NCBI RefSeq assembly: GCF_011382985.1
Contig: NZ_CP049933.1
Location: forward strand, 682,001-746,000
Origin: Leucobacter coleopterorum
GTDB taxonomy: Bacteria > Actinomycetota > Actinomycetes > Actinomycetales > Microbacteriaceae
Length of the DNA: 64,000 nucleotides
Direction: 5' to 3'
Shown here: positions 18,895 to 29,250 of the stretch, one piece after another
Position numbering within the stretch: position 1 is the stretch's first letter
Layout of the letters: every line of letters begins with the position of its first letter
Program-made: the position numbers and the translations under genes
Notes under the pieces: generated by a model
Told to the model about the DNA's origin: nothing
The model's database searches: none
The model's input: the letters and a program-made list of their open reading frames with translations, nothing else

Positions 18895-19809
18895 CTAGCT
18901 CGATCCGGGCCGCCGTCGGGATCGCAGTACGGTCGCGACGCCTCCGATGACGAGGATGAGAACCGCGGCCCAGATCATGATGTAGATGTACCACTCGCCT
19001 CCGGTAATTCGTTCGCCAATGAGGAGCGAAGCCACGACCAGCAGAGCCGGTTCGAGGTAACTGAGCAGCCCGAACAAGCTCAGCGTCAGCAGCCGGGACG
19101 CCACCACATACAGCACGAGTGCGATCCCGGTCCACACGCTAAACAGTGGGGCTGACCACCACAGCGAGGGGTTCTCTGCGATCGCCGTTCCCTGAGTAAT
19201 TTCGATGACAACCAGCACGAGGGCCAGGGGCGCGAGCGCCGAGAACTCCCAGAACATTCCACCGAGATGGTTGGTGCCCAGGGAGCGCCTGAACACAAAA
19301 TAAACGGGGTAACCGAGGCAGACCAGCAGAGTCTCCCACGAGATGCCCCCCACGCGTATGAGTTCAACAGTTACCCCGGCAGCGGCGACTCCCGCGGCCA
19401 GCCACTGCCACCAACTGAGTTTGTCCTTGTACAAGAACCGCCCGATCACAACAAGCACCAGCGGCAGCAAGAAATAGCCGAGCGCCACGTGCAGCCCCCG
19501 CCCATGCATAGGAGCCCAGGTAAAGACCCAGAGCTGGGCAGCGATCAGGAGTCCACAAACGATGCTGCCCAGCAGCAGAAGTGGCTGGCGGCGAATGCGA
19601 TGAGCGATCTCGGTGACGAGGTGCCACTGCCGCACTGCCAACAGGGCGAGCAAAATAACCGGAATGGTTACGAGATTACGGACACCCCAGATCGCCTCCG
19701 CCGGGGCAGGCGCGAGCATCGGCGTGACAAAATACACACCCGCGAAGGCGACGGAAGAACCGACGGAAGCGAGTGCTCCGCGAGAACCTCGACTGGGGGA
19801 GAGCGTCAC
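18895..19809 (-). CDS. rarD: EamA/DMT family transporter, RarD-like
   Basis: A 304-residue protein with ten predicted membrane helices. AEAIWGVRNLVTIPVILL, ALGYFLLPLVLVVIGRFLYKDKLSWWQWLAAGVAAAGV and LSYLEPALLVVASLLIGERI match the RarD branch of the drug/metabolite transporter family. Members export small metabolites; the substrate of RarD is not established. GTG 19809 is 3 bp after the acetyltransferase stop, so the two are co-transcribed. Confidence 0.85.
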   Translation of the reverse strand: MTLSPSRGSRGALASVGSSVAFAGVYFVTPMLAPAPAEAIWGVRNLVTIPVILLALLAVRQWHLVTEIAHRIRRQPLLLLGSIVCGLLIAAQLWVFTWAPMHGRGLHVALGYFLLPLVLVVIGRFLYKDKLSWWQWLAAGVAAAGVTVELIRVGGISWETLLVCLGYPVYFVFRRSLGTNHLGGMFWEFSALAPLALVLVVIEITQGTAIAENPSLWWSAPLFSVWTGIALVLYVVASRLLTLSLFGLLSYLEPALLVVASLLIGERITGGEWYIYIMIWAAVLILVIGGVATVLRSRRRPGSS

Positions 19810-19812
19810 GCC

Positions 19813-20265
19813 TTACAGGTCGATGGCGCCGATAACTTCGCCGTAGGGAGTCTCTCCCACTGGCTTGAAGCCCATAAATAAAAAGAACTCTTCTGGGCCG
19901 TCTTCGCCACGCTCCCACAGCACGGTGAGGCGGTCGACGCCTCGGCTGCGAGCCTCTTCAATCAGCGCGTTCACGGCGAAGGTGCCAACACCCATTCCCT
20001 GGGCGTCCGCATCGACGTTAATGCGCCACAGTGCCGCGCGGAACTCTTCCTGCGGAGCATCGGGGTCGAAGTTTCCATGAATGAACCCGACAACGCGGTC
20101 GTTGTCGAGCACCACACGCTGCCAGGCTGTGTGGGCTGGGGTGACTGCTGCTGCTGCCGCGTAGGAGACAGGAGTGATGAACTGTTCCTGTCCAGGCTTC
20201 AGGCTCAGCGCGTTGACGTGCATGATCGTCGCGGCCGAGAGTTCTTCGAGTCTGAGTTGGCTCAT
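19813..20265 (-). CDS. GNAT family N-acetyltransferase
   Basis: A 150-residue acetyl-CoA dependent acetyltransferase. The acetyl-CoA pyrophosphate loop is LWRINVDADAQGMGVGTFAV (motif A, Q-x-x-G-x-G), followed by FFLFMGFKPVGET (motif B, substrate side). The early RVVGFIHGNFD strand resembles spermidine/diamine acetyltransferases such as BltD. ATG 20265 lies 6 nt after TAGCCT, pointing to a leaderless transcript shared with the downstream transporter. The acetyl acceptor is unknown. Confidence 0.85.
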   Translation of the reverse strand: MSQLRLEELSAATIMHVNALSLKPGQEQFITPVSYAAAAAVTPAHTAWQRVVLDNDRVVGFIHGNFDPDAPQEEFRAALWRINVDADAQGMGVGTFAVNALIEEARSRGVDRLTVLWERGEDGPEEFFLFMGFKPVGETPYGEVIGAIDL

Positions 20266-20271
20266 GGTTCC

Positions 20272-20277
20272 AGGCTA
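20272..20277 (-). promoter_or_regulatory. -10 box of a leaderless promoter for the GNAT gene
   Basis: TAGCCT on the minus strand, 6 nt before the ATG at 20265. Confidence 0.5.
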
Positions 20278-20334
20278 GCGTGTGTGGGCGGAACCGCAAG
20301 CACGGGTTCCTGCGAAGAGGCTCAAATCCGTTCG

Positions 20335-21242
20335 TCAAGACTGATATGAGAGTGCAGCGCCCACGGCTGCCGCCGAAGAATCTTCGGGCAGGATCCGAAT
20401 CCGTGAGCTAATTTCCAGGCTCGCAAGAAACGGAGATTCTGAGGCACTGTGGTCAAGGTTTTTGCGGATCCCGTCGATGAGCGGTTCCCCAAGCAAGCGA
20501 AGACCCCCCCAATCACAAGCGTGTGTGGGTCGAGTGTCAGCACCAGCAGTCGAACCGCGGTCGCGGCACCGTCAATGAGGTGTTCAAGGGCCGCCAGGGC
20601 GTCAGCGTCTCCGGCTGCAATAGAGGTCAGGAGCACATGTCCGCTTGCATCCGGGCGCCAGAACGAGGTCAGTGCTGAGCCACTCGCCACAGTTTCAAGG
20701 CAGCCCTTCTGCCCGCACGGGCACTGCCGCTGCAACGGATCGATTGCGAGGTGCCCAATCTCTCCAGTGATACCGTGCGCGCCGCGCACGGGGAGGTCGT
20801 CGATAACGTAGCCCGCGGCTAGGCCGGTGCCGAGATTCAGGTAGGCGGTGGTGCCCTCAAGCTGCATGAGGTGTGCGGCACCAATCGCAGCGGCGGTCAC
20901 GTCGTTGTCAATGGAGACTGGGATGCTGAGCCTCTCCTGCAGGAGGGGGCCGAGATCAAGGCTGTCGATGCCGATGTTGTAGGCGTGCCGCACCATTCCG
21001 AGTTCGTGGTCGATCTGGCCCGGGATCCCAATGCCGAGTGACGCGAACTCTGAACGCTCGCGTCCGCAGCGTTCGGTGAGCCCAGCAACGGCCCGCTCAA
21101 CGGTGTCGAGCAAACCCTGGGTGCCTTTCAGCGTGGGCAACTGGATCTCAGCCTCGATCTGGCCGCTAGGGTCGAGCGCCAAGGCCACGGTGGAGGTACC
21201 GCCGATGTCCATGCCGATGTGAGCTTGGTGTGATTCGGTCAT
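20335..21242 (-). CDS. ROK family sugar kinase (probable N-acetylglucosamine kinase), frameshifted
   Basis: Phosphorylates a hexose, probably GlcNAc released by NagZ, to feed NagA. ATP-binding GMDIGGTSTVALALD, catalytic DNDVTAAAIGAAH, and the zinc motif GHLAIDPLQRQCPCGQKGCLE (H-x-C-x-CG-x2-GC-x-E) define a ROK kinase rather than a repressor; there is no helix-turn-helix. One G is missing in the 7-base run at 20504-20510; with it restored the protein reads IGGGLRLLGEPL and ends AALSYQS at 302 aa. The start overlaps the nagZ stop (ATGA). Confidence 0.88.
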
Positions 21243-22761
21243 ACGGGGGTTTCCTCGATTAGGCTGAGTAGTGCGGAACCGACGAGTCGTGTGGCTCCAT
21301 AGCAGGCAATATCAGCGTACCCCGCTGGGCTGGCAGGCCACCCGGTTTCTATCGTCAAGATTGGGACCCCGGCAGCACGAAGCGCATCGATGCCGTCGCG
21401 GGCGAATGCGTGGCGATGCAGATCACGACCTATGACGATGGCTCCGCTACTGTTGGAATCCGCCACAGGCCAGGGCAGTGGGCTGCCGCTGTCTACTGTG
21501 AATTGATCTCGGTGCGCAAAACGCTCGGCAGCGGCTGCCGCTGCGGCCAGGGGAACTTCAGCCGCAGCGAAGGGGCCCCAAGGCACGTGACCAACGGCCA
21601 TGTTCGATTCGGTCTCCACTCGGATTACGCGTGCACCCGGGTGTGCGCTGATCCATGCCCGAGCGGCGGTGGCTCCCGAAAAGCTCTCAGCGATTCTCGT
21701 GAGTTCGATCGCTGAAATCTCACGCTGGGCTGCGTTTTCTGAAGTGGCACTCGCGAATAGGGTTGCGCCTGCGGCGGCAAACTCTCGCACTCGCTCCTGC
21801 GCTTCTTGCACGCGCGCCTCCGCAAGAGTGCCGCTCGCGACCGCTTCAAGAACATGGTCTTCAATTTCGCGCAGCTGTTCTAGGGATGTGTGTGCGCCAA
21901 GGCACAGCAGATCGCAGCCTGCCTTCAGTGCTCGCACGGCTGCCTCCGGGATCCCAATCTCGCCACTCGCCCGCGCATGTCGAGGGCGTCAGAGACGATG
22001 ACTCCGGTGAACCCCAGTTGCTCCCGCAACAGTCCTTGCAGAATCGTCTGGCTCAGCGTCGCAGGATTAACCGGATCAAGCTGCGGCAACAAAATGTGGG
22101 AGGTCATGATTGCGCGAGCCCCAGCCTCAATTGCCGCACGGAATGGTGGAAGGTCACGCTGCTCGAGCAGTGAAAGGGGAACGTCAACAACAGGAAGTGC
22201 AAGGTGCGAGTCCTGTGTGGTGTCTCCGTGTCCAGGGAAATGCTTGGGGCAAGCCTGTGCCCCGGTTCGCTGGAGTCCTCGCACCCATGCGGCCGTGTGC
22301 TTCGACGCGAGTTCGGGATCCGCACCAAAACTCCTGGTCCCAATGACCGGGTTCTCGGGGTTGCTATTGACGTCGGCGTCGGGAGCGAGGGCAAGGTTGA
22401 AGCCTGCTTCCAAAATGTCGTAACCGACACGGGCACCGATTTCGGCCGTGTACTCAGAGTTGTTGATGCGGCCCAGCACAGCAGCACCAGGGTAGGGAGC
22501 GCCCGTGAGGTAGTGCAGTCGGGTGACCTCACCGCCCTCTTCGTCGATGGCGAGGATCGCCTGCGGTGCCGCCTCACGTAGTGCGTTGCCAAGGGCTTGT
22601 AGCTGCGCAGTGTCGGCCACGTTTTCACCGTACACGCAGGTCGATTGCAATCCATCGTTTAAGGCGTCGATCAGCCAGGTGGGCGGAGTGAACCCTGCAA
22701 AACCGGGCATGAGCGTTCCGCGAATAGTGCGTCGCAGACGTTCTGTGTGCACGGCGCTCAC
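21239..22761 (-). CDS. nagZ: Glycoside hydrolase family 3, NagZ-like beta-N-acetylhexosaminidase, frameshifted
   Basis: Hydrolyses terminal beta-GlcNAc from chito-oligosaccharides or muropeptides. The family 3 motifs are present: AIDEEGGEVTRL, the NagZ catalytic loop CPKHFPGHGDTTQDSHLALP with the His/Asp dyad, and the nucleophile SDALDM. One base is missing in the C run at 21970-21972; restored length 507 aa includes the C-terminal domain present in many actinobacterial members. No signal peptide is seen, so it acts in the cytoplasm on imported sugars. The GTG start overlaps the permease stop. Confidence 0.9.
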
Positions 22762-23582
22762 CCCTTCACCGCTCCGCTCACGAGGCCGCTCGTCATTCGG
22801 CCCTGCACAAACAGGAAGAAGATGATGACGGGGACAGCCACGAGCGTGGAAGCAGCCATGACCTCTCCCCAATCGATCGCGCGTGAGGAGGATTGCTGAA
22901 TGAAGCCGCGCAACCAGAGCGGGAGCGTCTGGGTTTCGGTGTCCTGGAGAATAACGAGGGCAACGGTGAACTCGTTCCAGGCCTGCAGGAAGGCATAGAC
23001 ACCACTCGCAACGAGACCGGGTGCGAGGAGAGGGAAGGTGATCCGCAGGAACGCCTGTGTGCGACTGAGGCCGTCGACCATCGCCGCCTCTTCGAGGTCG
23101 GCGGGCACACCCGCGACAAACCCGCGCAGCATCCAGATGGTGAACGGCACAACCGCGGCGATGTAGATGATGCTCACACCAATGACCGAATTGAGTAGGC
23201 CGAGTGATCCCATCAGTTTGTACTGCGCGATGAACATACCCTCAGCAGGGAGCATCTGAATAAAGAGCACCGCCAGCACAAAACTACGGCGTCCCTTGAA
23301 TCGGAATCGGCTAATGGCGAGGGCCGCCAAAAACGCGAAGATAAGGCAACAGACGACGGCGAGCCCGGCGACTGTGAGGCTGATCCCGAGGGCCTGGAAG
23401 AAACTGCCGTCTTCGGTGACGGAGGCAAAATTCTTGAATGATCCGCCGACCGGAAGCAGCGTGGGGGTTGTCTGCTCGAGCACCACACTCGGCAGTAGCG
23501 AGGAGTTGAGCATCCAGTACACAGGGAAGACCCAGACGATCGCGATCACAATTGCGAGTAGACCCAGAAGCGTGCGTTTCAT
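22758..23582 (-). CDS. Carbohydrate ABC transporter permease (MalG type)
   Basis: A 274-residue inner-membrane permease with six helices. The EAA loop that contacts the ATPase reads DLEEAAMVDGLSRTQAFLRITFPLLAPG. An N-terminal VFPVYWMLNSSLLP segment is typical of MalG/CUT1 permeases. ATG 23582 follows GGAGG by 9 nt and overlaps the previous stop by one base (TAATG). Together with the preceding permease it forms the channel for the sugar bound by the lipoprotein encoded upstream. Confidence 0.92.
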   Translation of the reverse strand: MKRTLLGLLAIVIAIVWVFPVYWMLNSSLLPSVVLEQTTPTLLPVGGSFKNFASVTEDGSFFQALGISLTVAGLAVVCCLIFAFLAALAISRFRFKGRRSFVLAVLFIQMLPAEGMFIAQYKLMGSLGLLNSVIGVSIIYIAAVVPFTIWMLRGFVAGVPADLEEAAMVDGLSRTQAFLRITFPLLAPGLVASGVYAFLQAWNEFTVALVILQDTETQTLPLWLRGFIQQSSSRAIDWGEVMAASTLVAVPVIIFFLFVQGRMTSGLVSGAVKG

Positions 23583-24501
23583 TACGACTCGTCCTCCTTG
23601 AGTAGATTGCGCACATAGGCCCAGCTCAGCGCGATGGTCAGGAGTAGCACGAAGATAGACATGGCACTCGCCATGGCGAAGTCGCTTGACCCAACCCGAG
23701 CTTGTAGATGAAGGTGCCGAGCACATCGGTCTGGCTGGCGATGGAGCCGCGATCCTGCAGTAGTTTGATTTGGGCGAACACACGGAGATCCCAGATGATC
23801 TGCAGGAGCATTACGATGCCGAGCACTGGCTTGATGATTGGGACGATGATGAAGCGTAGCCGCTGCCAGGGACCGGCTCCGTCAAGCTGAGCAGCTTCGA
23901 GGACCTCACCCGAGACCTGGGTGAGGCCGGCGTAAATTGCGAAGGCGGCAAACGGAACCGACATCCACACCACGATGATGAGGGCAACGCCAAAAAACGA
24001 GAGCGGATCCTGCAACCAGTTGTGGCCCTGCGAGGGGATCCCAAGATTTGTGAGCAGCCAGTTGACGAAGCCGCGACGCCAATCGAACATCCAGTTCCAG
24101 ATGGTCATGGCCGCGACTACAGGGGTTGCCCAGGCCAGCAGAAGCGCAATCTGTAGGGTGATGCGGATTGGGGTGGAGACAGCCTGCATGAGTAGGGCAA
24201 GACCGATGCCAAACGCCATCGTTACCGCGGCAGTGACTAGGCAGAATGCAACGGAGCGACCGACAACCAGCCAAGTCTCGGGGTTCGTGAAGAGTGTGAT
24301 GTAGTTGTCGAACCAGACCCAGTCGGGTGCCTGTCCGAACTGCTGCGCAAGGCCGAAGTGCTGCATCGAGGTAATGAGCTGCCAAATGATCGGGTAGCCC
24401 AGAGCGAGAAGCACAATCAGTACGGCCGGCAATAGCAAGGTGTACGGAGTGAGTAATCGACGGAGTGGCCGCCGCGGGCTAGGTGGGGCACCTGAACTCA
24501 T
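23582..24501 (-). CDS. Carbohydrate ABC transporter permease (MalF type), frameshifted
   Basis: The second CUT1 permease: a proline/arginine-rich cytosolic start, then six membrane helices and the EAA loop VLEAAQLDGAGPWQRLRFIIVPIIKPV. One base is missing in the C run at 23690-23692, after which the last helix (SAMSIFVLLLTIALSWAYV) and tail continue in another frame; restored length 306 aa. I chose ATG 24501 because GAGGA precedes it; ATG 24513 is also in frame. Confidence 0.9.
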
Positions 24502-24532
24502 CGGGATCCTCATTCTTACGTGTGGAAGAAGT

Positions 24533-24558
24533 GTTGGGGCGGCTCACACCGCCCCAAC
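24533..24558 (-). terminator. Stem-loop between the binding-protein and permease genes
   Basis: GTTGGGGCGG (24533-24542) and CCGCCCCAAC (24549-24558) pair perfectly with a 6-base loop. It lies in the 63-bp gap between the binding protein gene and the first permease gene and lacks a T tract. Such hairpins often stabilise the binding-protein message or let only part of transcription continue. Confidence 0.6.
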
Positions 24559-24564
24559 AGGTGG

Positions 24565-25907
24565 TTACTTGACGTTCAGCAACTCGTCGAGCTTCGTGTT
24601 GGTGTCTTTTGCGAGCTTGCTGAGGTCTTTCGAGTCACGAATCTGGGCGAAGAACTCCTCCATGATGCCCTTCGACTCGATGGCGGCCCAGCCCGGTGCG
24701 GCGGGTGTGAGCTTCGAGTTCGAAGCCGACTCGATGAGGGCCTTCGCAAACTGATCGTCACCGAGTGAAGAGGTGTAGTTCTGGTTCGCGGGGCCGAGAC
24801 CGTTCTTGCCGAGCATGGTCTGGTAATCCTCAGAGTAAATGATCTTCAGCAACTCCTTGGAGAGCTCGGGCTCCTTTGTTTTTGCCGAGATACCGATGTT
24901 CGAGCCACCGGCGAAGACAGGGGCGGGTTTGCCGTCGTTGCCTGGCAAAACGAACGTACCAAAGATGTCGTCGTTCCACTCGCGAACGGGGTTGCCGTCC
25001 TTGTCTTTTGTGAGATCACCAATTGACCAGTGTGCCCAGCCTGGAGCCATGATGGTTGCGGCAGACAGTGAGACGTCTGAGGTGACGTTGCCGTTTTCGT
25101 CCTTCACCTGATCTGAGTCGTTCAAGAACTGGTACTGATTGGCGTCTTTGGCGTCGTTCGGAGCCTGAGAAGCGGTCTTGTAGAGCTGCTGTAACTGCTC
25201 CATGCCCTTGATTGATTCAGGAGAATCGAGTGTTGCGACCCACTTGCCGTCCTTCAGCTGCGCGATATCGCCGCCGTTCGCGAATATCCACGAGATGCCA
25301 TCGCGCCAGTCCTGGCCGCCGAGGTAGAAACCCGAGAAGTTATCGATCTTCTTGGGATTCTTTTCGGTTATCGTCGCCACATTGGTGTTGAACTGGTCGA
25401 GTGTTGTTGGCACGTCGACGCCAGCTGCTTTCCACACGTCCTTGCGGTAGAACATGTAGCGCGAGCCGAAGTAGTAGGGGAGAGTGTAGTTCTTGTCTTC
25501 AAACTTGCCCGCCTCAACAAATGACTGCAGCAGATCGCTGCCCCGAGTTCGTCGTACATGTCGCTGACATCAAGAAACGCGCCCACGTTGGTAAATGTGG
25601 GCGACTGAGTGTTGCCGATCTCCGTGACGTCGGGAGTGTTGTTTTCGTCGGGCAGAGCTGTGGTCAGTTTCGTGACCAGGTCATTCCAGTTCTGCTCTTC
25701 GATTTTGAGGGTAGCACCTGTTTTCGCCTTGAACTCATCCTTGAGATACGTGCGAAGTTCGTCAGGGGTGTCACTTCCTGCGAGCCAGAGAGTGATCGAC
25801 TTGCCCTCGCCGCTCACCTTGTCATCGGACGCGCCCTGGCTGCAGCCCGTCAGCAGCATTGCGGAGGCAACGACCGCGGCGGTGATGCCCGTGAGCTTTC
25901 GTTTCAT
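24565..25907 (-). CDS. Sugar-binding lipoprotein of an ABC transporter (family 1), frameshifted
   Basis: A secreted lipoprotein (signal ending AMLLTGC, lipidated cysteine) that captures the transported sugar outside the membrane. The mature part shows the family 1 layout: SITLWLAG, KAKTGATLKIEEQNWND, YMFYRKDVWKAAGV, and late GGSNIGISAKTKEPELSKELLK. One base is missing in the C run at 25541-25544; restored length 447 aa. ATG 25907 is preceded by GAAAGG. Its neighbours (NagZ, GlcNAc kinase, NagA, NagB) argue for GlcNAc or chito-oligosaccharides as ligand. Confidence 0.9.
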
Positions 25908-25983
25908 GGTGTGTACCTTTCTTCTCTGCGTTCCGGCGGGTGCCGGGCCGCGGTCTGTGGGTTGGTTGTTGGCCTTGTGGCCG

Positions 25984-27192
25984 TCAGCTCACCCCAAGCT
26001 GTTCTGTGAGCACGATCGCGGTGGCGCCGCGCAGCACCAGGTCCTTGCCCTGGGAGCTTGTGCGCAACACGAGGTTGCTGTGGGAATCGGGCATGGTGCG
26101 ACGCTGCAAGATCTCGAGTGTTGCTTCTGCGAGGGTGCCCTCAACGAGTTCTTCTGGTCCCGCAATAACCACCTCGGCGAGGTTGAGAACACCGACCACT
26201 GGGGCGAGCGCGATGCCGAGCCGTTGACCGGCCTCGCGTAGAACCCGTTCCCGGCCCGGGGTGTTGAGCCCGCTTGGGGATCCGCCGCTGGCCTTGAGCG
26301 CTCTCGTGAGTGCAGGGACCGACAACCAGTGTTCAAGGACCTGCTCGCGAGAGTAGGGGGCGTCGAGGCCAAGGTCGGTGCCGACCATCACCTGGCCGAT
26401 CTCACCCGATGCAAAATAGGTGCCTGTGACGGGCCGACCGCCGATGATGAGTCCTGAACCGACACCGTCGCCGATCGCAATGAGAATAAAGTTGTCGCTT
26501 GAGTCGCCGTAGCTGTACTCGGCGAGGGCCGCCACGTTTGCATCGTTTGCGACCACGGTGGGTAGACCGGTGCGCTCTTCGAGAATGCTGCGAAGCGGCA
26601 GATCCTCCCAAGCAAGGTTTTGTGCGGTGCGCACAACGCCCTCGTCGTCGACCACACCTGGAGTGCCAACGCCGAGCCCGAGGAGCGATATGTTGGGATT
26701 TACCTGCTGCTGCAGATGCAATGCCAGGTTTGCAGCGAGGGTGCAGGCTTCGTCTCCGACAGCGCCGTCGTTGGCGGCCTCCGCGCGTGCGAGCACCTCA
26801 CCCGCGATGGTCATGACCGCTCCGCGGAGGCGACGATGGTCACTGAGGTCGAGTGCCACAACTGCGTGGTTATCGCGCGCGAGGTCTACTAGGGTGGCCG
26901 GTTTGCCGGGGCGCTGTGACTCTTGATGTCCGAGTTCTCGCAGGAGGCCTTCATTAAGAAGTTCCGCAACCAAGCCTGAGATGGTCACCTTGGTGAGACC
27001 GGTCGCCCGCGCGAGGTCGGCTCGGCTGAGCGGATCCGAAAGATACAGGGTCTGCAGCACGAGAACGCGGTTGTGCTGTTTGGCATCACCTGGCGTAGCC
27101 TTGAGCGCCGTGCGGGGCGAGCCAGCGCGAAATGCTGCTCCGGACGGGCGTGTGCGCCTGTCGGAGTTTTGGTGCTGCAATGCGACCTTCAT
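25984..27192 (-). CDS. ROK family transcriptional repressor (NagC/XylR type)
   Basis: A 402-residue repressor with an N-terminal winged helix (LSRADLARATGLTKVTISGLVAELLNEGLL) and a C-terminal sugar-binding ROK domain (LGLGVGTPGVVDDEGVV, VANDANVAALAEYSYG, GDGVGSGLIIGG). The zinc cysteine cluster of ROK kinases is absent, as in some repressors. It is placed between the two halves of the GlcNAc locus, 76 bp ahead of the binding-protein gene and divergent from the ATPase gene, so it probably controls both directions through one operator region. ATG 27192 is the preferred start; the frame is open further upstream. Confidence 0.88.
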   Translation of the reverse strand: MKVALQHQNSDRRTRPSGAAFRAGSPRTALKATPGDAKQHNRVLVLQTLYLSDPLSRADLARATGLTKVTISGLVAELLNEGLLRELGHQESQRPGKPATLVDLARDNHAVVALDLSDHRRLRGAVMTIAGEVLARAEAANDGAVGDEACTLAANLALHLQQQVNPNISLLGLGVGTPGVVDDEGVVRTAQNLAWEDLPLRSILEERTGLPTVVANDANVAALAEYSYGDSSDNFILIAIGDGVGSGLIIGGRPVTGTYFASGEIGQVMVGTDLGLDAPYSREQVLEHWLSVPALTRALKASGGSPSGLNTPGRERVLREAGQRLGIALAPVVGVLNLAEVVIAGPEELVEGTLAEATLEILQRRTMPDSHSNLVLRTSSQGKDLVLRGATAIVLTEQLGVS

Positions 27193-27196
27193 AAGA

Positions 27197-27211
27197 GTTA
27201 GTAAAGCTAAC
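27197..27211. promoter_or_regulatory. Probable operator of the ROK repressor
   Basis: GTTAGTAAAGCTAAC is an inverted repeat (GTTAG-N5-CTAAC) 5 bp upstream of the repressor start, followed by a further partly symmetric CTAACGAACTAA. Sites of this AT-rich symmetric type are typical of ROK repressors. It overlaps the likely repressor promoter. Confidence 0.55.
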
Positions 27212-27253
27212 GAACTAAATAATTGCAAGTCCATTATTTTGCGCCGATGCCGT

Positions 27254-27261
27254 GTTACGCT
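27254..27261 (+). promoter_or_regulatory. Candidate -10 element for the rightward GlcNAc operon
   Basis: TGTTACGCT is an extended -10-like element (the TACGCT part is at 27256-27261), about 90 bp before the ATPase start; no good -35 is visible. Confidence 0.3.
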
Positions 27262-27350
27262 GACCTCGACCGGTGGATTACGGCGATGCTCCGGGCAACA
27301 ACTCTTCACAATGGATCGTCCGGCGCGTACCTGTCGGTGAGAGGAATATC

Positions 27351-28429
27351 ATGGCGTCAGTAACTTTTGAGGGCATCTCACGCACCTATCCCGGGGCGAA
27401 ATCGGCCTCTGTTGAGGATCTCAACCTAGAGATAGGCGACGGCGAATTTCTGGTTCTTGTTGGCCCATCTGGGTGTGGCAAGTCAACCACGCTGCGCATG
27501 TTGGCGGGCCTTGAAGATGTAGATGCCGGCCAGATTCGAATTGGGGATGAGGACGTTACAAGCACACCCCCGAAGGATCGGGACATCGCGATGGTGTTTC
27601 AAAATTATGCCCTCTACCCCACATGACAGTTGCCGAGAACATGGGTTTCGCTCTAAAAATTGCGGGAGTAAGCAAGGAAGAACGTATCGCCCGCGTGGGG
27701 GAGGTCGCAAAGATGCTTGACCTGGAACCGTTCCTCGACCGCAAACCAAAGGCGCTTTCTGGTGGACAACGACAACGGGTCGCAATGGGGCGTGCCATTG
27801 TGCGTCAGCCTCGTGTGTTTCTGATGGATGAACCGCTCTCAAACCTCGACGCAAAGCTGCGGGTACAGACACGAACGCAGATTGCCTCGCTGCAGCGGCG
27901 GCTCGATGTCACAACGGTCTACGTCACGCACGATCAGACCGAAGCGCTCACAATGGGGGACCGCATTGCAGTATTGAAAGAGGGCAAGCTGCAACAGGTC
28001 GGGACACCCCGAGATCTGTATGAGACCCCGAAGAATGAGTTTGTGGCCGGGTTTATCGGGTCACCGGCAATGAACTTCTTTGCCTCGAAGATCTCCGACG
28101 GTGGGGTGGAATTTGGATCACTCACGATCCCGGTTGAGCCAAACCTTCTCGAGCAGTTGACTAGCTCGGAGGTGACCATCGGGGTGCGGCCGGAAGACCT
28201 GGTTTTGGTGGGTTTGGGTGAGCCCGGCCTCGACATCGTTGTTGACCTGGTTGAAGAGCTCGGCGCTGACGGCTATCTCTACGGTCACACACTGGGGGAT
28301 CGCGTGGACATTGTGGCGCGCGTCGACGGGCGTAACCACCCAGCGGCGGGTGACGCTGTTGCCGTGATACCGAATTCCGAGCATATTCACTTATTCGATA
28401 GTGAGAACGGTGAGCGGCTGAGCCGGTAG
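27351..28429 (+). CDS. ugpC: ABC transporter ATP-binding protein (UgpC/MsmK type), frameshifted
   Basis: The ATPase energising CUT1 sugar importers. Walker [11 protein letters not shown]-loop QNYALYPHM, signature LSGGQRQRV, Walker [18 protein letters not shown]-loop YVTHDQTEA, and a C-terminal TOBE domain ([12 protein letters not shown]). One base is missing in the C run at 27617-27620, inside YALYPHM; restored length 359 aa. ATG 27351 follows AGAGGA. It is divergent from the repressor and its two permeases; single ATPases of this type often serve several sugar transporters. Confidence 0.93.
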
Positions 28430-28452
28430 ATGGCCTCGGGAAAGGACACCAG

Positions 28453-29250
28453 ATGCGAGTGTTGATAGTCGAAAACGAGACTGACGTCGCGCGAGCGGCG
28501 GCCGAGCAAGTCGCTGGGGTGATTCGGGCTGGCCGAGCCTCGGGCAGAGCGGCCGTGCTCGGGATAGCAACCGGATCCTCACCGCTCGGCATCTACCGTG
28601 AGCTCGCCAGCGAGATTCGGGGTGACAAGCTCGATACGGCAGGGGTTTCCGCGTTTGCGCTCGACGAATACGTGGGACTCGATGCGGCGCACCCCGAAAG
28701 CTATCACTCGGTTATTCGGCGTACGGTTACGGAGCCGCTGCGGCTCGATCCCGATCGCGTCCACGTACCCAATGGCACTTCTTCTGACCTTGAAGCGGAG
28801 TGTGCGGCGTATGAGCGGGCGATTCGGGGCGCGGGCGGGATTGATCTGCAACTGCTCGGGGTCGGCAGCAACGGGCACATCGGATTCAACGAACCCGTCT
28901 CTTCGTTTGCATCGCGGACCAGGTTGAAGACCCTCGCGCCACAAACCCGGGCAGACAACGCCAGATTCTTTGACTCGGCAGAGCAGGTTCCCGTGCACTG
29001 CATCACGCAGGGGCTCGGCACGATCTTAGAGGCTGATCGTCTGCTATTGGTGGCACACGGCGCAGCTAAAGCCAACGCGGTCGCGCGCATGATCGAGGGG
29101 CCACTCACGAGCATGTGCCCGGCTTCCGTGCTGCAACTGCACCCCGACGCGACGGTGATTGTGGATCGCGAGGCCGCCGCCGAACTCCAACTGGTGGACT
29201 ATTACGAATGGGTGCAACACCACCTGCCCGAGGAAGCCCAAGGTTCGTGA
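28453..29250 (+). CDS. nagB: Glucosamine-6-phosphate deaminase NagB
   Basis: Converts glucosamine-6-phosphate to fructose-6-phosphate and ammonia, the entry into glycolysis. The 265-residue protein has GIATGSSPLGIYREL (phosphate binding), FALDEYVGLDAAHPESYHS with the catalytic aspartate, and GVGSNGHIGFNEPVSSFASRTRLKTL with the ring-opening histidine. It is intact and follows the ATPase gene by 23 bp. Confidence 0.96.
   Translation: MRVLIVENETDVARAAAEQVAGVIRAGRASGRAAVLGIATGSSPLGIYRELASEIRGDKLDTAGVSAFALDEYVGLDAAHPESYHSVIRRTVTEPLRLDPDRVHVPNGTSSDLEAECAAYERAIRGAGGIDLQLLGVGSNGHIGFNEPVSSFASRTRLKTLAPQTRADNARFFDSAEQVPVHCITQGLGTILEADRLLLVAHGAAKANAVARMIEGPLTSMCPASVLQLHPDATVIVDREAAAELQLVDYYEWVQHHLPEEAQGS

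Noticed and set aside
27600-27625. Programmed frameshifting in the UgpC-type ATPase gene, at a C run followed by ATGA
   Set aside because: The same one-base loss occurs in over twenty unrelated genes in this window, and the join falls in the middle of a conserved Q-loop; a sequencing deletion explains it better.
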